DNA of 64,000 bases from CP2-2F sp034432555 (GTDB taxonomy: Bacteria > Chloroflexota > Anaerolineae > Aggregatilineales > UBA2796): the NCBI GenBank assembly GCA_034432555.1, contig DAOUBW010000046.1:1-64000 (forward strand). The letters are read 5' to 3'. Position 1 is the stretch's first letter, and each line of letters starts with the position of its first letter. A model generated the notes under the pieces. It was given only the letters and a program-made list of their open reading frames with translations. It searched no databases and was not told where the DNA came from. This document shows positions 16,748 through 24,321 of the stretch, one piece after another. The translations under genes were made by a program, and so were the position numbers.

Positions 16748-17539
16748 CTAGTGCGTCTGTGTCAAAAGGCGCGCTTTTAAGAGCTGCACACGCGCCGCGA
16801 TGTTTTCCAAGCGCACCCGATGCCACAGCAGCACCACAGCCGCCACACACCACCAAGTCATGGCAATGCCCATTGTCGCGCCGATCCGCGCATCGGTGCG
16901 TACCTCGAATTCGCCCTGTGCGGTTGGGTTAGCCACGCTCGGACCGATCACCACCGGATGCAAGGTGTCATCGCGCACACGCGGAATCATGAAGACGTAG
17001 ATCACGCTGGCAAAGGCAAGGATGCCGTAGATTGCCGCAAAGCGCGCCCGCCGATCTGGGTCTTCAATGGCGCCACGCAAGGTGAGGTACGCTGCGTAGA
17101 GCAGCCACATCACCGCCATGCCGTTCAAGCGTGGGTCAGCCGTCCACCATGTATTCCAGATCGGGCGCGCCCAAGCAGAGCCTGTCACAAGGCAGACCGT
17201 CATCAGCGGCAAGCCAACCTCAACGCTGCTCACGGCGAGTTGATCCCATCTTTGATCGCGGGTGGCGAGGTAGGCAATGCCTGCCAGCACCGTGATGAAA
17301 AAGACGACCGATCCGCCCGCATACGACGAGACGTGAATATAGAAAATGCGCTGCGCGTGACCTTGTACGGCATCCGTGCCGGCGTAGAAGAACGCCATAT
17401 AGAGCATCACGAACATGCCCAGCAGCGTAGCGATGCTTAAACCTAGCAACAGGCGCGTTCGCCAGCGTGGGTAACTGATAGCCAGTGGGTCATCGGCTGT
17501 TGCACTTTGAATGTGCAGCATAGGTTGGGCAGTTGCCAT
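16748..17539 (-). CDS. ccmC: Heme transport/cytochrome c biogenesis protein CcmC
   Basis: A 263-residue membrane protein with six helices. The heme-handling tryptophan-rich motif is WNTWWTADPRLNGMAVMWL near residue 127, and the flanking heme-ligand histidines are in GHAQRIFYIHVS (near 61-69) and DTLHPVVIG (near 194). It works in the CcmABCD complex that moves heme to CcmE. The ccmA and ccmB genes are not in the window. AGGAG lies shortly before ATG 17539, and an extended -10 box lies further upstream. A ccmD-like gene follows. Confidence 0.92.
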   Translation of the reverse strand: MATAQPMLHIQSATADDPLAISYPRWRTRLLLGLSIATLLGMFVMLYMAFFYAGTDAVQGHAQRIFYIHVSSYAGGSVVFFITVLAGIAYLATRDQRWDQLAVSSVEVGLPLMTVCLVTGSAWARPIWNTWWTADPRLNGMAVMWLLYAAYLTLRGAIEDPDRRARFAAIYGILAFASVIYVFMIPRVRDDTLHPVVIGPSVANPTAQGEFEVRTDARIGATMGIAMTWWCVAAVVLLWHRVRLENIAARVQLLKARLLTQTH

Positions 17540-17586
17540 ACCACCAATTCTCCTAAAATCTACATGAACCTACAAATTCATTTAGA

Positions 17587-17595
17587 ATTATAGCA
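17587..17595 (-). promoter_or_regulatory. Extended -10 promoter of ccmC
   Basis: TGCTATAAT on the - strand (17595-17587) lies about 48 bp upstream of the ccmC ATG in the short gap behind the SDR gene. No matching -35. Confidence 0.55.
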
Positions 17596-17618
17596 TACTC
17601 CGATCTATATCGCAGAAC

Positions 17619-18368
17619 CTATGGCATAGCAAGTCCGCCGTCCACGTGGAGCGCTTGCCCTGTCACGAAGCGTGCTGCATCCGAACACAGGAACAGCACA
17701 ACCGCTGCCACTTCCTCAGGTGTGCCAAGCCTGCCCTGTGGATTGTGCGTGGTGGCAGGCAGCGGCAGGTTGGGCAGCGCAATCTCGGCAGGGCAGATTG
17801 CGTTGACGCGCACGCCTTGCGGTGCAAGTTCGCGGGCAGCCTCACGAGTCATGCCGATGACGGCAGCTTTGCTGGCAACATAAGGCGCATGGTCTGCCAA
17901 GGGCAGCGAATGCCCATAGGCACTGGCAAGGTTGACGATCACGCCGCCGCCTTCCTCAACCATCACACGGCTGGCAAGCTGAGTCATGAAGAAGGTGCCG
18001 GTCAGGTTGATCTCGATGATGCGCCGCCAGTCATACTCATCAATCTTGACGAAAGGCGCTGCGCGCAGCGTGCCAGCCGCATTCACCAAGATGTGCAGAT
18101 GTTCAAAGCGATCACGGACTGCCTCAATCATGGCAGATGCCTGATACTTGTTAGAGACATCCCCTTGAAAGGCGAAGGCACGCCCGCCCTGTGCCGTGAT
18201 CTCATCCGCCAATGCGTCGGAACGATCTGGATTCAGGTCACCAATGCCAACCGCAGCGCCAGCCGCTGCCAACGCCAAGACAATCGCCCGTCCCACATCG
18301 GCGCCGCCCCCTGTGACGAGCGCCACTTTGCCGTGCAAATCCACCGAAAACGGGGCGCTGTAGCTCAT
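17619..18368 (-). CDS. SDR-family oxidoreductase
   Basis: A classical short-chain dehydrogenase of 249 residues from ATG 18368. The cofactor motif TGGGADVGRAIV lies near residue 18, the catalytic Tyr is in YVASKAAVIGMTREAAREL near 156 (Y-x-x-x-K pattern), and the VTGQALHVDGGL ending is typical of 3-oxoacyl-ACP reductase-like members. The ATG overlaps the TGA of the upstream hydrolase (ATGA), so it is the third gene of a tightly coupled operon with the PPOX and hydrolase genes. The substrate is unknown. Confidence 0.92.
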   Translation of the reverse strand: MSYSAPFSVDLHGKVALVTGGGADVGRAIVLALAAAGAAVGIGDLNPDRSDALADEITAQGGRAFAFQGDVSNKYQASAMIEAVRDRFEHLHILVNAAGTLRAAPFVKIDEYDWRRIIEINLTGTFFMTQLASRVMVEEGGGVIVNLASAYGHSLPLADHAPYVASKAAVIGMTREAARELAPQGVRVNAICPAEIALPNLPLPATTHNPQGRLGTPEEVAAVVLFLCSDAARFVTGQALHVDGGLAMP

Positions 18369-19027
18369 AGCCGCTCTGCCAGCCACTGCGTCAGCAAACG
18401 CATTCCGCCCGCACCCACGCGATGCCCAACGGCTTCCTCAAAAAAGGTGACTTGGGCGTCATGCGCGGTCAGCAGATCGCGGTTTTTGCGCGCAATCTCC
18501 ACCGGAATCACGTCATCGTCTGTGCCATGCAGGATCAGCACGGGCAGATTGCCCAACGGCGGGATGATCTGCTTGGTCAGATAGCCGGGAATGAAGCCAC
18601 CCAAAGAGACGACTGCACGTAGGCGCGTTGGCTCCGCCAGCATGTAAGCATACGCCATCGAGGCGCCTTGCGAAAAGCCGAGCATTACCATGCGCGTATC
18701 ATCCACTGTGTAGCGCTGTTTGATTGCCGCAATCAGGCTGTCTAGGTAAACGAGCGCCTCTTGCAAGGTGGCGGGATCCGTTTTGCCCACCTCAAATTTG
18801 AACCACGAATAGCCCTGATTAGGTGCCTTCAGGGGCGCACGCGGACTCACGATCAGCCACGCAGCGCTTGCCGCACGGCTGAACACCCACGGTGCGTCTT
18901 CATCGCCTTCAAAGCCGTGCAGCATCACTAGCAGCGGATGAGCGTTCGTGCTTTGCGGCACACGGACGCGGCACGGCACGCCGCCGATCGCAAGGTGTTC
19001 GGCGGCAGTATGCAGTTCTTCGGACAT
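18365..19027 (-). CDS. Alpha/beta hydrolase, phospholipase/carboxylesterase type
   Basis: A 220-residue serine hydrolase. The nucleophile elbow is GFSQGASMAYA near residue 118, the oxyanion-strand motif is LLVMLHGFEGDEDAP near 34, and the acid and histidine are in LHGTDDDVIP near 165 and EEAVGHRVG near 200. No signal peptide is seen, so it acts in the cytoplasm. It starts 5 bp behind the PPOX gene and overlaps the SDR gene by 4 bp. Function beyond esterase activity is not predictable. Confidence 0.92.
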   Translation of the reverse strand: MSEELHTAAEHLAIGGVPCRVRVPQSTNAHPLLVMLHGFEGDEDAPWVFSRAASAAWLIVSPRAPLKAPNQGYSWFKFEVGKTDPATLQEALVYLDSLIAAIKQRYTVDDTRMVMLGFSQGASMAYAYMLAEPTRLRAVVSLGGFIPGYLTKQIIPPLGNLPVLILHGTDDDVIPVEIARKNRDLLTAHDAQVTFFEEAVGHRVGAGGMRLLTQWLAERL

Positions 19028-19032
19028 GCTGT

Positions 19033-19425
19033 TTAACGCCCGTTGATCTTGTGCATGGCGATTTTGTAGGTGACGCGCACCTCACCTTCTGCCAATTCAT
19101 ATTCTTCCCTGCCGCGATATTTCAGTGCGAGCTTTTTGATGACATCATGCGCGCCAACCTCAGTTTCTTCGGCAACCACACCGCGCACTTCCGCCCAGTG
19201 GTACTGATTCTCAGGGTCAATGATGAGGACGGTCACTTTGGCATCGCGGCGCATGTTGCGGTCTTTTTGGCGTCCGCGGGCGGTGTTCACAATGAGATGC
19301 TCACCGTCAAAATCAAACCAGACAGGCGTCACTTGCGGCTGTCCATCAGGCATGACGGTTGCCAATGAGCAAGCAATTGGGCGTGTGAACAAATCGCGCA
19401 GATTTTCGGGTAGGCTAACAGCCAT
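19033..19425 (-). CDS. PPOX-class flavin/F420-dependent oxidoreductase
   Basis: A split-barrel protein of 130 residues from ATG 19425. It begins LPENLRDLFTRPIACSLAT and contains VTPVWFDFDGEHLIVNTARGRQKDRNMRRD, typical of the pyridoxamine-phosphate-oxidase-like family that binds FMN or F420. A longer frame to 19521 exists, but GGAG 9 bp before 19425 and the family start support the shorter form. It heads a three-gene operon. Whether it uses F420 cannot be seen here. Confidence 0.88.
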   Translation of the reverse strand: MAVSLPENLRDLFTRPIACSLATVMPDGQPQVTPVWFDFDGEHLIVNTARGRQKDRNMRRDAKVTVLIIDPENQYHWAEVRGVVAEETEVGAHDVIKKLALKYRGREEYELAEGEVRVTYKIAMHKINGR

Positions 19426-19517
19426 TGTTGAAAACTCCATCGTGAAAAACAGAAACCTACCTAGATCGTAGGCGAAATGAGCAAGCATGGCAACTTTTGG
19501 ACAATAACATTCAGGCA

Positions 19518-19550
19518 GCAAAACAGCCCTTAGGTGTGCTAAGGGCTGTT
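19518..19550 (-). terminator. Intrinsic terminator after the EspG-like gene
   Basis: A perfect 12-bp stem AACAGCCCTTAG (19550-19539 on the - strand) with its complement (19533-19522), 5-nt loop, running into TTTTG. It separates the WXG100-associated genes from the PPOX operon. Confidence 0.85.
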
Positions 19551-19571
19551 GACAGTCATTGCGGGTATCGT

Positions 19572-20375
19572 TTAGGCGGCGCGTGCGCGCTGCGTCACCA
19601 AATCTGCCAGTGCGTCCAGCGTTTCACGGCTGTTGGCAGGCGTCATCTCGACGGTATCGCCTTCAATCCGCACTAGCCAAAAGCCGTTTGCCGTTGCCAG
19701 AACAATTAGCATATCGGCGTCTACATTGCCATCTGCCCGCGGATAGATCATCGAGACCACCATACGGCGGGAAGGCTGCGTGACAGCGGCGGTCACTTCC
19801 GCAGGCGCACCCATGCTCGCCAATTCCTGCGCGAGCGCGGCTTGCTCACCCGCCCGATTCTGCTCTGTGATGCGCTCCCAAACATTCAAGGGCATGGTTG
19901 TACCTTCGCTGGCAGGTTTTGCGGTCGCATTTGGATCAATACCCATCAACTGCGCCAACATAACCGTCATCGCAAGCCCATCTGGCACGGTCTGGAAGCG
20001 CTGCACACGCGGCAGGAATGCGCTGTGATAAACCGTGATGCCAGGCGCGATATAGAACCAGTGCTGCCCAACCTGATTCTGCTCGTTGACGGCAGTCAGT
20101 GAGAGCGCCGCGCCAAAGAGCGCACCGGCACCTACAATTGCCATGGCGCCATCTTCAATGGCAACCGTGCCTTCAGGCGTCAGGGCTGCCAAGCCACGCG
20201 CCAGCAGCACACTTTGCAAGATCGCCTCGGTGTTGGCGTCAATGGTCACTTCTGGCACAAAGCCGGGCAGGCGCGGCGCGCCAAGCTGGCGTAGGATCAT
20301 CGCCACTTCATAATCGCTCAGATCGAGCAGCATGGCTGGCACGCTCTCTTGTGGGACGCTTGTTGGGTTCGTCAT
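19572..20375 (-). CDS. WXG100-associated protein, possible EspG-like chaperone fold
   Basis: A 267-residue soluble protein without signal peptide. Its start (LDLSDYEVAMILRQLGAPRLP, then a LLARGLAALTPEG segment) and its end (GFWLVRIEGDTVEMTPANS) resemble EspG-type proteins, which bind type VII secretion substrates in Actinobacteria. It directly follows a WXG100 gene on the same strand, which strengthens this reading. The similarity is by eye only, so it is a tentative assignment. No membrane or catalytic motif is visible. Confidence 0.5.
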   Translation of the reverse strand: MTNPTSVPQESVPAMLLDLSDYEVAMILRQLGAPRLPGFVPEVTIDANTEAILQSVLLARGLAALTPEGTVAIEDGAMAIVGAGALFGAALSLTAVNEQNQVGQHWFYIAPGITVYHSAFLPRVQRFQTVPDGLAMTVMLAQLMGIDPNATAKPASEGTTMPLNVWERITEQNRAGEQAALAQELASMGAPAEVTAAVTQPSRRMVVSMIYPRADGNVDADMLIVLATANGFWLVRIEGDTVEMTPANSRETLDALADLVTQRARAA

Positions 20376-20506
20376 AGGGTTTCACTCCGTTTTCGCTTAT
20401 GTATTCAGGATTAGAGGGCATTGGCAAGCTTTCGGCGCGGTCTCGCCCTCTCAGGTTTATCCGATTTTTCGCTGCCAACAGGCAGCAAGGGACCTCGACA
20501 GTACTC

Positions 20507-21613
20507 TTAGAAGATCGATTTGAAGAAGCCGCCCACCGCGTTAGCCGCACCGCTCGCCAGACCACCGATGGCATCACCCGCCCGCGACGCCAAGCCCGCG
20601 CCAGTATGCCACGCCAGAGTACCGCCTTCCACGAGGGTGCCGCCGACCCCGCCAACCACAAACCGCCCCAGCTCTGTGCCAACCCCGCCAACTGCGCCCA
20701 AAAAGTCGCCGTTTTGGAAGCCGCCGCGCACTGCGCCGACAATGCCATCAATGCGGTTATCAATGCTCAGGTTGTCCAGCGCCGTGCCAAAGCGTCCCGC
20801 CGTTTGGCGGATGCTCTCGGCACGCGCCAAATTGTTGTTCGAGAGCCAATCTGCGTTGTTCGCGGCGCCTTGTGCGGCTGCCTGACCAACGATCTGGATG
20901 CCTGCATCTGCTAGCAGAATGCCGCGCCCAACAGGATGCAGCCCAATTAGCCCTTGAATACCACCGCTCGTCAGTTGATCAAAGACTGCGTTGCCGTTGA
21001 TAGGCGTGCCGTTAATGTAGGCAAAAGCAAGGTCTACGGCGCCACTGAGAAAGCCGCCGCCAAGCCCACCGAGTGCCTTTTTGAAGGCATCACTGCCATG
21101 TTTAAGGAAATGTTCGGCTGCCTTGCCAACTGCCTCACCAACGCCGGTACCCAGCAGCTTATTCAGGGCTTTGACGAAGCCGTTACGGTTATCGGCACCG
21201 CCTGCGATCATATCCCGCATAAAGTTGGTGAAGCGTTCCGTAAGGCTGCCGCCGCTACCACCTGTGCCGACTGCGCCACCGCTGCCCGGAACGCCTTCGC
21301 CGCTGCCGCCGCCATTCATAAAGAGGGCGCCCGCCTCACGTTCGTGCTGCTCCATTGCCTGAGCAATGCGTGAGGTTGCGCTGCTGGCGTCGTCTAGTGC
21401 GCTGCGAAGGCGCTGCATAGCAGGCGAAACCTCGTTCTGCATCTCTGCATAGAATTGATTAGCGCCCTTGCCAAGCCAGCCACCGCGCTGTAAGCTCTCG
21501 ATGCAGCGCCCAACGGTTTGAATCAGGCTGTTGGTCTCTTGTGCTTTTGAGGCAAAATGCTTAGCGATCTCACTCAGACTGCTGTAGTCTGCTTGAATTT
21601 TTGGTGCGCTCAA
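20507..21613 (-). CDS. WXG100-type protein with glycine-rich C-terminal region
   Basis: A 368-residue protein starting at TTG 21613, with AAGGAAG just upstream. Residues 1-95 form the two-helix WXG100/ESX domain: IQADYSSLSEIAKHFASK, the turn GGWLGKGANQF (W-x-G) near residue 46, then a second helix ending near 95. A Gly/Ser linker (GGGSGEG, GGSGGS) follows. The C-terminal 240 residues are rich in Gly and Ala with alternating hydrophobic stretches and end GGLASGAANAVGGFFKSIF, hinting at membrane interaction. No known toxin motif is seen. Probably exported by a type VII system encoded elsewhere (inference). Confidence 0.78.
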   Translation of the reverse strand: MSAPKIQADYSSLSEIAKHFASKAQETNSLIQTVGRCIESLQRGGWLGKGANQFYAEMQNEVSPAMQRLRSALDDASSATSRIAQAMEQHEREAGALFMNGGGSGEGVPGSGGAVGTGGSGGSLTERFTNFMRDMIAGGADNRNGFVKALNKLLGTGVGEAVGKAAEHFLKHGSDAFKKALGGLGGGFLSGAVDLAFAYINGTPINGNAVFDQLTSGGIQGLIGLHPVGRGILLADAGIQIVGQAAAQGAANNADWLSNNNLARAESIRQTAGRFGTALDNLSIDNRIDGIVGAVRGGFQNGDFLGAVGGVGTELGRFVVGGVGGTLVEGGTLAWHTGAGLASRAGDAIGGLASGAANAVGGFFKSIF

Positions 21614-21767
21614 AATGTACTTCCTTTCATGGATTTGACTATGAATTCTTTTCTTATTCTAAATCAATTTTTACTTCATTTAATAGCCTTCAATGGTTCG
21701 GCACAGCCTGCTTTTACAACCTTTTTACAGGTTTGATTCAAGTCCTTATATAATTTGCTTGCTGAAT
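21614..21767. other. AT-rich upstream region of the WXG100 gene
   Basis: The 359-base gap 21614-21972 begins with an AT-rich stretch holding the WXG100 gene's ribosome site and presumably its promoter (TTGATT and TAGAAT-like elements, not well spaced). It continues with a terminator and a dispersed palindrome, listed separately. The remainder up to 21972 shows nothing recognisable. Confidence 0.4.
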
Positions 21768-21801
21768 GTAAAACGCCCTAGCCAATAATACGTAGGGCGT
21801 T
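21768..21801 (-). terminator. Intrinsic terminator after the 138-residue membrane protein gene
   Basis: Stem AACGCCCTA/TAGGGCGTT (21801-21793 with 21780-21772), 12-nt loop, followed on the - strand by TTTTAC. Confidence 0.7.
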
Positions 21802-21821
21802 GGGCGCAACCCCTATCCCTA

Positions 21822-21848
21822 GCCCTTTCCCCGCAAGCAGGGAAAGGG
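21822..21848. repeat. Dispersed palindromic repeat, copy 2
   Basis: A 27-nt palindromic element identical to the one at 7752-7778 except for one C/T change, in the same orientation of its asymmetric loop (CCGCAAGCA). Both copies are intergenic. Confidence 0.6.
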
Positions 21849-21972
21849 GATCAAAGATGGGCGGGAGAGGTGCTTTGCGCAAATCAGACCGCCCACACCC
21901 TTGATCTTCATGTGGGTATCTGCTCAAGGGCAAGGTTGAGAGGCAAGCCCGGCACAGGTTTTGAATTCACTT

Positions 21973-22389
21973 CTATTCGGCGCGGCTGCTCAGACAGTGT
22001 GCGATCACAATCAACTGTGTGTTCACGCCGTCCTCCGCAAAACCGACGTTTTTCGCCACAGAGGTGATGTTGTAGTAGAACGAGAGTTCAGGGCTGCGGC
22101 TTAGCGCGTTCAGCTTTTCGCCGACTTGGCGGTTATACCAGGCATCAATCTCACGCGGGGCGCCCGGCACAAAGTAGGTTGTTACGCTCTGCCCCATCCC
22201 GTTCGCCGTCAGAAAGTTGTGGCGTTGCCGCGTGATGACTGACTCCGGGTGAACAGGCACACGCCAGCCAAGCGCCGAAACACAGACGCGATCTAAGGCG
22301 AGGATCGATGATCCCACGCAAAGAAATACCAAGAAGGCAATTAAAGTGCAGCCCATACCGCGGCGGCGGCGGTTCAGAATATCATCCAT
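21973..22389 (-). CDS. Hypothetical membrane-anchored protein
   Basis: A 138-residue protein with a basic N-terminus (LNRRRRG) and one transmembrane helix at about residues 13-33 (CTLIAFLVFLCVGSSILAL), then an outside domain of about 100 residues with no recognised motif. The sequence contains SVTTYFVPGAPREIDAWYNRQ, which resembles small cell-envelope proteins of unknown role. It lies 31 bp behind the lipoprotein gene and ends before a terminator, so the two probably form an operon. Confidence 0.7.
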   Translation of the reverse strand: MDDILNRRRRGMGCTLIAFLVFLCVGSSILALDRVCVSALGWRVPVHPESVITRQRHNFLTANGMGQSVTTYFVPGAPREIDAWYNRQVGEKLNALSRSPELSFYYNITSVAKNVGFAEDGVNTQLIVIAHCLSSRAE

Positions 22390-22420
22390 AGCTTTTGTAC
22401 ATCTTTCTTATCGGCAGCGC

Positions 22421-23503
22421 CTAGCGAACCACACTTTGCAGCACACCCTCTGCGATGCGCGTCGGCGTGCTGCCATCAGGCGCAATGCGCCATGTTTGGT
22501 CGCCTTGGCTGCTTGAAACGCTGAAATAGATAGACTCTGCCTCTGCCCACAGCAAAGCAGAAATGCTTTGCCCAACCGCTAAGCGATGCAGCACTTGCCG
22601 TTCGCTGCCATCGGCTGAGAGCAAACTTAACAGCGCGCCATTTTCCCCGTGTGAGGCAACCACTAAGCGGCTGCCATCCGGTGCGCTGGCGATCAACGTA
22701 TCACTGCCAGCTTCAGGTGTCAGGCGGATAGGCGTGGCAAGCTGAGTCAGGCGGTGCAGTGCTGCAATGCTGCGCCCACGCTGCGGATCATCCCGCACGG
22801 TCAAAAAGCCGCTGCTATCACCAAGCCAGCCGCTAAAGCCGCGCAGTGCATCTTCTGCAAGGGCAATCGGCTGCCCACCAAGCAGATTGAGCAAGTACCC
22901 AGCGCCGCTTTGTGCGCCGATTGCCTCAGTGTCTTCACTCAGCACGGCATAGAGCAGGTAAATGCCATTTGGCGAGAAAGCAAGCGCCGCGGCGCGCCCA
23001 CCACGGATGCTCTCGCTCGGCAGCAGGGCGCGGCTTTGCCCATCGCTAACCCTGTAATAGTAAAGCGTATCCAGCGTGCCACGCAATCCGCCAAACAGCG
23101 GAAAATCATAAAAGGCAAAGCCGCTGGAGTCCGTTTGCCACGTCACAACGGGATTGATCAGCCCGCGCCCTTCGGCAATCTCTCGCATTTCGGGCGGCGT
23201 TTGCCCATAGTCAATCAAGAGCAAGTCGAAGGCACTGCCATTCGGTGCAAATGCCACACCATAGCGCCCGTTTGGCGCGCCGCGCACCCCAAACTGTTCA
23301 TCGGAGATGGGCAAGCTGCGTCCTTCAGGCAGCAGAGCAATACGTTGGTTGTTCTGCACCATGATCAGGCTGCCGCTGGGCAAGCGTGCGCCGGCGGCTA
23401 GGGCTGCTGAACGAGTCGGCGGCGGCGGCACTGGCGGTGCAGTGGGTGCGCTGGCGCAACCAATCAAGATGACAAGAACCAACACAGGCAAGAAACGGCG
23501 CAT
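22421..23503 (-). CDS. Lipoprotein with WD40/TolB-like propeller repeats
   Basis: A 360-residue secreted lipoprotein. The signal peptide MRRFLPVLVLVILIGCAS carries a lipobox-like LIGC with the lipidated Cys at residue 16, followed by a proline-rich linker (PPVPPPPT). The body shows repeated blades with the TolB/PD40 style SPNGIYLLYAV, APNGRYGVAFAPNGS and APDGSRLVVAS. Such propellers usually mediate protein contacts on the outer face. No enzymatic residues are seen. It probably forms an operon with the following 138-residue protein. Confidence 0.8.
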   Translation of the reverse strand: MRRFLPVLVLVILIGCASAPTAPPVPPPPTRSAALAAGARLPSGSLIMVQNNQRIALLPEGRSLPISDEQFGVRGAPNGRYGVAFAPNGSAFDLLLIDYGQTPPEMREIAEGRGLINPVVTWQTDSSGFAFYDFPLFGGLRGTLDTLYYYRVSDGQSRALLPSESIRGGRAAALAFSPNGIYLLYAVLSEDTEAIGAQSGAGYLLNLLGGQPIALAEDALRGFSGWLGDSSGFLTVRDDPQRGRSIAALHRLTQLATPIRLTPEAGSDTLIASAPDGSRLVVASHGENGALLSLLSADGSERQVLHRLAVGQSISALLWAEAESIYFSVSSSQGDQTWRIAPDGSTPTRIAEGVLQSVVR

Positions 23504-23535
23504 TTAGGCAACTCACTCTCTCGTATCGAGCATGA

Positions 23536-24141
23536 TCAGGCGGTGAAATCTCGCAGCAAAGCGGAGTCCGCTTCGGTGCAAGCCATTTGATCGGCAGGAA
23601 AGGCGACCAGCAAACTTTGGAGCGCTTCGGCGGGCGTCGTGTTATCCAGCCAGAGCGCGTATGCCTCAGGCGGCAGGATGACGGGCATTCGGTTGTGAAC
23701 AGGCGCAACCAGTGCGTTGGGTGTGGTGGTGATGATCAGGAAGGCGGCTGTCTCGTCGCGCTGTTCCCAAATGCCCGCGAAGGCAAAGGGCGCCCCGCTG
23801 CTCAGGGCAAAGCGCATTGGTTGTTTGTGTTTGCCCTTTGCCTGCCATTCATAGAAGGCATCGGCAAGCACAAGGCAGCGCCGCCGTTGAAAGGCATTGC
23901 GGAAGGTCGGCTTTTCGGTAAGCGTTTCGGCACGGGCATTGATCAGGCGTGTGCTGGGCGACCAGCTTGGCACAAAGCCCCAGTTCAGCAGGTGAATGCA
24001 GCGGCTGCCATCATTGAGCAGGACGGGCAAGTTTTGGCTTGGTGCAGCGTTACGGCGTGGCTGCCATTCGGCGGGCAATTGAGCGTTGAAGTGCGTTGCA
24101 AGCTGTTCGGTTGGCGTGCTAACTGCATATCTTCCACACAT
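23536..24141 (-). CDS. SOS response-associated peptidase (SRAP/YedK/HMCES)
   Basis: A 201-residue SRAP protein that covalently traps abasic sites in single-stranded DNA. The start is MCGRYAVS, so Cys2 becomes the N-terminal residue needed for the DNA crosslink; this fixes ATG 24141 against a longer frame to 24171. Other conserved parts are NAAPSQ near 35, INARAETLTEKPTFR near 77, ADAFYEWQ near 103, and the active-site HNRMPVILP near 163. A LexA-like box overlaps its promoter region, agreeing with the SOS link known for the family. Confidence 0.94.
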   Translation of the reverse strand: MCGRYAVSTPTEQLATHFNAQLPAEWQPRRNAAPSQNLPVLLNDGSRCIHLLNWGFVPSWSPSTRLINARAETLTEKPTFRNAFQRRRCLVLADAFYEWQAKGKHKQPMRFALSSGAPFAFAGIWEQRDETAAFLIITTTPNALVAPVHNRMPVILPPEAYALWLDNTTPAEALQSLLVAFPADQMACTEADSALLRDFTA

Positions 24142-24154
24142 GCCGATTCCCTTT

Positions 24155-24185
24155 CGAACAAGTGTACTCATTGCCCTATATTATA
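24155..24185 (-). promoter_or_regulatory. SRAP promoter with near-consensus LexA box
   Basis: -10 TATAAT (24185-24180 on the - strand) is followed by AGTACACTTGTTCG (24168-24155), which matches the GAAC-N4-GTTC type LexA box with one changed base in the first half. The box would lie just after the transcription start, where LexA would block elongation or initiation. Confidence 0.5.
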
Positions 24186-24258
24186 ACCCATATGCAGCCC
24201 TTTCAGGAGTGGTGCTTTTCCTTGTGGGCGTGGGGTAAAGGTTTCTCCAGCCACGCGC

Positions 24259-24264
24259 TATAAT
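24259..24264 (+). promoter_or_regulatory. -10 box of fhs
   Basis: TATAAT 57 bp upstream of the fhs ATG. The 5' leader contains a small hairpin GGTGGCACA/TGTGCCGCACC near 24268-24292. Confidence 0.5.
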
Positions 24265-24321
24265 GAAGGTGGCACACAGGCTGTGCCGCACCTAAATGTA
24301 TTCCAAAGGATCGGTTTCTCG

